From contig CAZRPU010000053.1 in NCBI GenBank assembly GCA_964602055.1, forward strand, positions 1-15,481: a stretch of DNA of 15,481 bases. Reading direction: 5' to 3'. Each line of letters begins with the position of its first letter. Positions within the stretch are counted from its first letter, which is position 1. The notes under the pieces were generated by a model, which saw only the letters and a program-made list of their open reading frames with translations, had not been told where the DNA came from and ran no database searches. The position numbers and the translations under genes were made by a program. Below, piece by piece: positions 14,395 to 15,481 of the stretch. The DNA comes from JACPLA01 sp964602055 (GTDB lineage: Bacteria > Bacteroidota > Ignavibacteria > UBA10030).

Positions 14395-14970
14395 TCACAG
14401 TGTCGATTTTGATGAGGATTGGGTTTTCTTATTCAGAACTTTGAAGGAAACGGAGAGCGACGTGTTTTCCCATTCGAAGATGATGCTTCCACCGGCGGCT
14501 CCGTTTCGTTTCAGGGCAATGACAAATTTTTCGACCGGGGTTTTGATTTTCTTCTTCTTCATGGTCACGCGGGCAAGGTCAAGATCCGCATTGTAGACCG
14601 TACCCCATTGGCCCGTTTGTTTGTTGACGATCAGCTTCCACGATTTTTCCGAAGGAAGGGTGTACAGGGTGTACGAACCTCGAGGCACCTGAACGCCGGC
14701 GATCTCGAGGTCTGCCTCCGTTTCGAACGCCGTTGCTTCGTTGGCCCCCGTTCTCCAGACTTTGTTGTAGGGAACGAGCTCTCCCATGATTACCCGGCCC
14801 CGCATGGAAGGACGCCCGTAATTGACGCTGATTTTCTTTCCGGCAATGGTGATGTCCGCGGAATCACGGGGGCTCAGCAGAGGCTGTTGTGCGAACGCCG
14901 CCAGCGACAACGCTGCGGCGAGCAGGGCAAGCGATAAAGGGATTCTCCTGCATCGATTCAGCATGACCAT
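14395..14970 (-). CDS. DUF2911 domain secreted protein
   Basis: A 191-aa exported protein of DUF2911, common in Bacteroidota and relatives and of unknown function. It has an Arg-rich start and hydrophobic stretch (9-27) with a cleavage site after A27 (AFA-QQ). The hallmark core follows: 'SPRDSADITIAGKKISVNYG', then 'RPSMRGRVIMGELVPY' and 'VWRTGANEATAFE'. Further on come 'GSYTLYTLP' and 'WKLIVNKQTGQWG'. The domain is predicted to be all-beta. A Lys-rich run (MKKKKIK, near 137-143) and a Ser/Lys-rich tail are unremarkable additions. AAGGAG lies 4 nt before the first ATG (14970) and 10 nt before the second (14964), so either may be used. It follows the macro-domain gene by 27 nt and precedes the CDGSH gene by 7 nt, suggesting one transcript. 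Confidence 0.92.
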   Translation of the reverse strand: MVMLNRCRRIPLSLALLAAALSLAAFAQQPLLSPRDSADITIAGKKISVNYGRPSMRGRVIMGELVPYNKVWRTGANEATAFETEADLEIAGVQVPRGSYTLYTLPSEKSWKLIVNKQTGQWGTVYNADLDLARVTMKKKKIKTPVEKFVIALKRNGAAGGSIIFEWENTSLSVSFKVLNKKTQSSSKSTL

Positions 14971-14997
14971 CGTTCTCCTTGTTCTTCGTGTGATCTT

Positions 14998-15481
14998 CTA
15001 TTCCGCCGACTGACCGAGTGCTTTACGATACGCCTGAAACGTTGCGTCATCAAAACAAACGACCGTGACCTGCTTCAATTCCTTGTTGCGTTCCAGCGCG
15101 GCCCCGATTTCTCTCAATGCGATGACGGAGGCCCGCTCGATCGGGAAACCATAGGCGCCCGTACTGATCGAAGGAAACGCTATTGTTTCCGCGTTTTTCT
15201 CGAGAGCACGCTCAAAAGAGCTGCGGTAGCATCGTGCAAGGAGTTCATCCTCCCCCTTCTCCCCTCCTCGCCAGACCGGACCGACGGTGTGAATAATCCA
15301 GCGTGCAGGGAGCCGGTATCCTCGGGAAACCTTCGCATCCCCGGTGCTGCATCCACCCAATGATCTGCATTCCTTCAGCAATTCCGGGCCGGCGCCACGG
15401 TGAATCGCTCCGTCGACACCGCCTCCTCCGAGCAGCGAACTGTTTGCGGCATTGACGATGGCGTCAACCTTTTGCCGGGTA
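14998..15481 (-). CDS. Macro-domain protein (O-acetyl-ADP-ribose deacetylase-like), N-terminus cut by window edge
   Basis: 160 codons of a MacroD-type macro domain; the first residues lie beyond the right edge. The ADP-ribose-binding motifs are complete: 'VDAIVNAANSSLLGGGGVDG' followed by 'AIHRGAGPELL', with the Asn, Asp and His used for hydrolysis in MacroD-type enzymes. Then come 'GGCSTGDAKVSRGYRLPA', 'IIHTVGPVW' and the phosphate-binding loop 'PSISTGAYGFP'. Such enzymes bind or remove ADP-ribose from proteins or hydrolyse O-acetyl-ADP-ribose. Full members are about 170-180 aa, so only some 10-20 residues should be missing. It is probably the first of three genes in a short run with DUF2911 and CDGSH. 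The open frame continues upstream of the in-frame TTG at 15381, which is internal and not the start. Confidence 0.93.
   Translation of the reverse strand, partial: TRQKVDAIVNAANSSLLGGGGVDGAIHRGAGPELLKECRSLGGCSTGDAKVSRGYRLPARWIIHTVGPVWRGGEKGEDELLARCYRSSFERALEKNAETIAFPSISTGAYGFPIERASVIALREIGAALERNKELKQVTVVCFDDATFQAYRKALGQSAE

Overview
The window reads as ordinary bacterial chromosome of about 50% G+C. It is densely coded, with no tRNA, rRNA, CRISPR array or intact insertion sequence that I can see. The gene families (a GxxExxY protein, an AddA/AddB pair of the Bacteroidota-like size class, DUF2911, a CDGSH protein, NDH-2 with a eukaryote-like C-terminus) suggest the FCB group. Several genes have clear AAGGAG-type ribosome binding sites, and one has a near-consensus TTGACA-N17-TATCAT promoter. 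That fits Ignavibacteria/Chlorobiota-like lineages better than classical Bacteroidia, which use a different promoter consensus. The taxonomic call is inference from gene content only.

Layout. (1) 1-362 (-): start of a secreted M16 zinc peptidase, cut by the window edge and divergent from ggt (528-2225, +), a secreted gamma-glutamyltransferase. The 165-bp space between them carries an 11-bp perfect inverted repeat with one arm at each putative promoter. (2) 2225-2767: a small PD-(D/E)XK-type GxxExxY gene (2341-2718, +), preceded by two near-identical 45-nt repeats and followed by a related repeat in inverted orientation, like a cassette. (3) 11323 to 2794 (-): a probable four-gene run made of an unknown three-helix membrane protein, a secreted transglutaminase-like protein, an AddA-type helicase-nuclease, and an AddB-type Fe-S nuclease that overlaps addA by 4 nt (GTGA). 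(4) 11448-11786 (-): a stand-alone STAS protein with its own strong promoter. (5) 11994-13226 (-): type II NADH dehydrogenase, divergent from a TrmH/SpoU RNA 2'-O-methyltransferase (13341-14150, +). (6) 14157-15481 (-): a compact run of macro-domain protein (cut by the right edge), DUF2911 secreted protein and CDGSH Fe-S protein.

How the genes work together: AddA and AddB should form the double-strand-break end-processing helicase-nuclease that feeds RecA. The M16 peptidase, GGT and transglutaminase-like protein are exported enzymes acting on peptides or glutathione outside the cytoplasm. NDH-2 feeds electrons from NADH to quinone without proton pumping. I see no clear new defence or mobile system. 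The least explained items are the repeat-bracketed GxxExxY gene, the unknown membrane protein with a Cys/His-rich motif, and the inverted repeat between the M16 gene and ggt.
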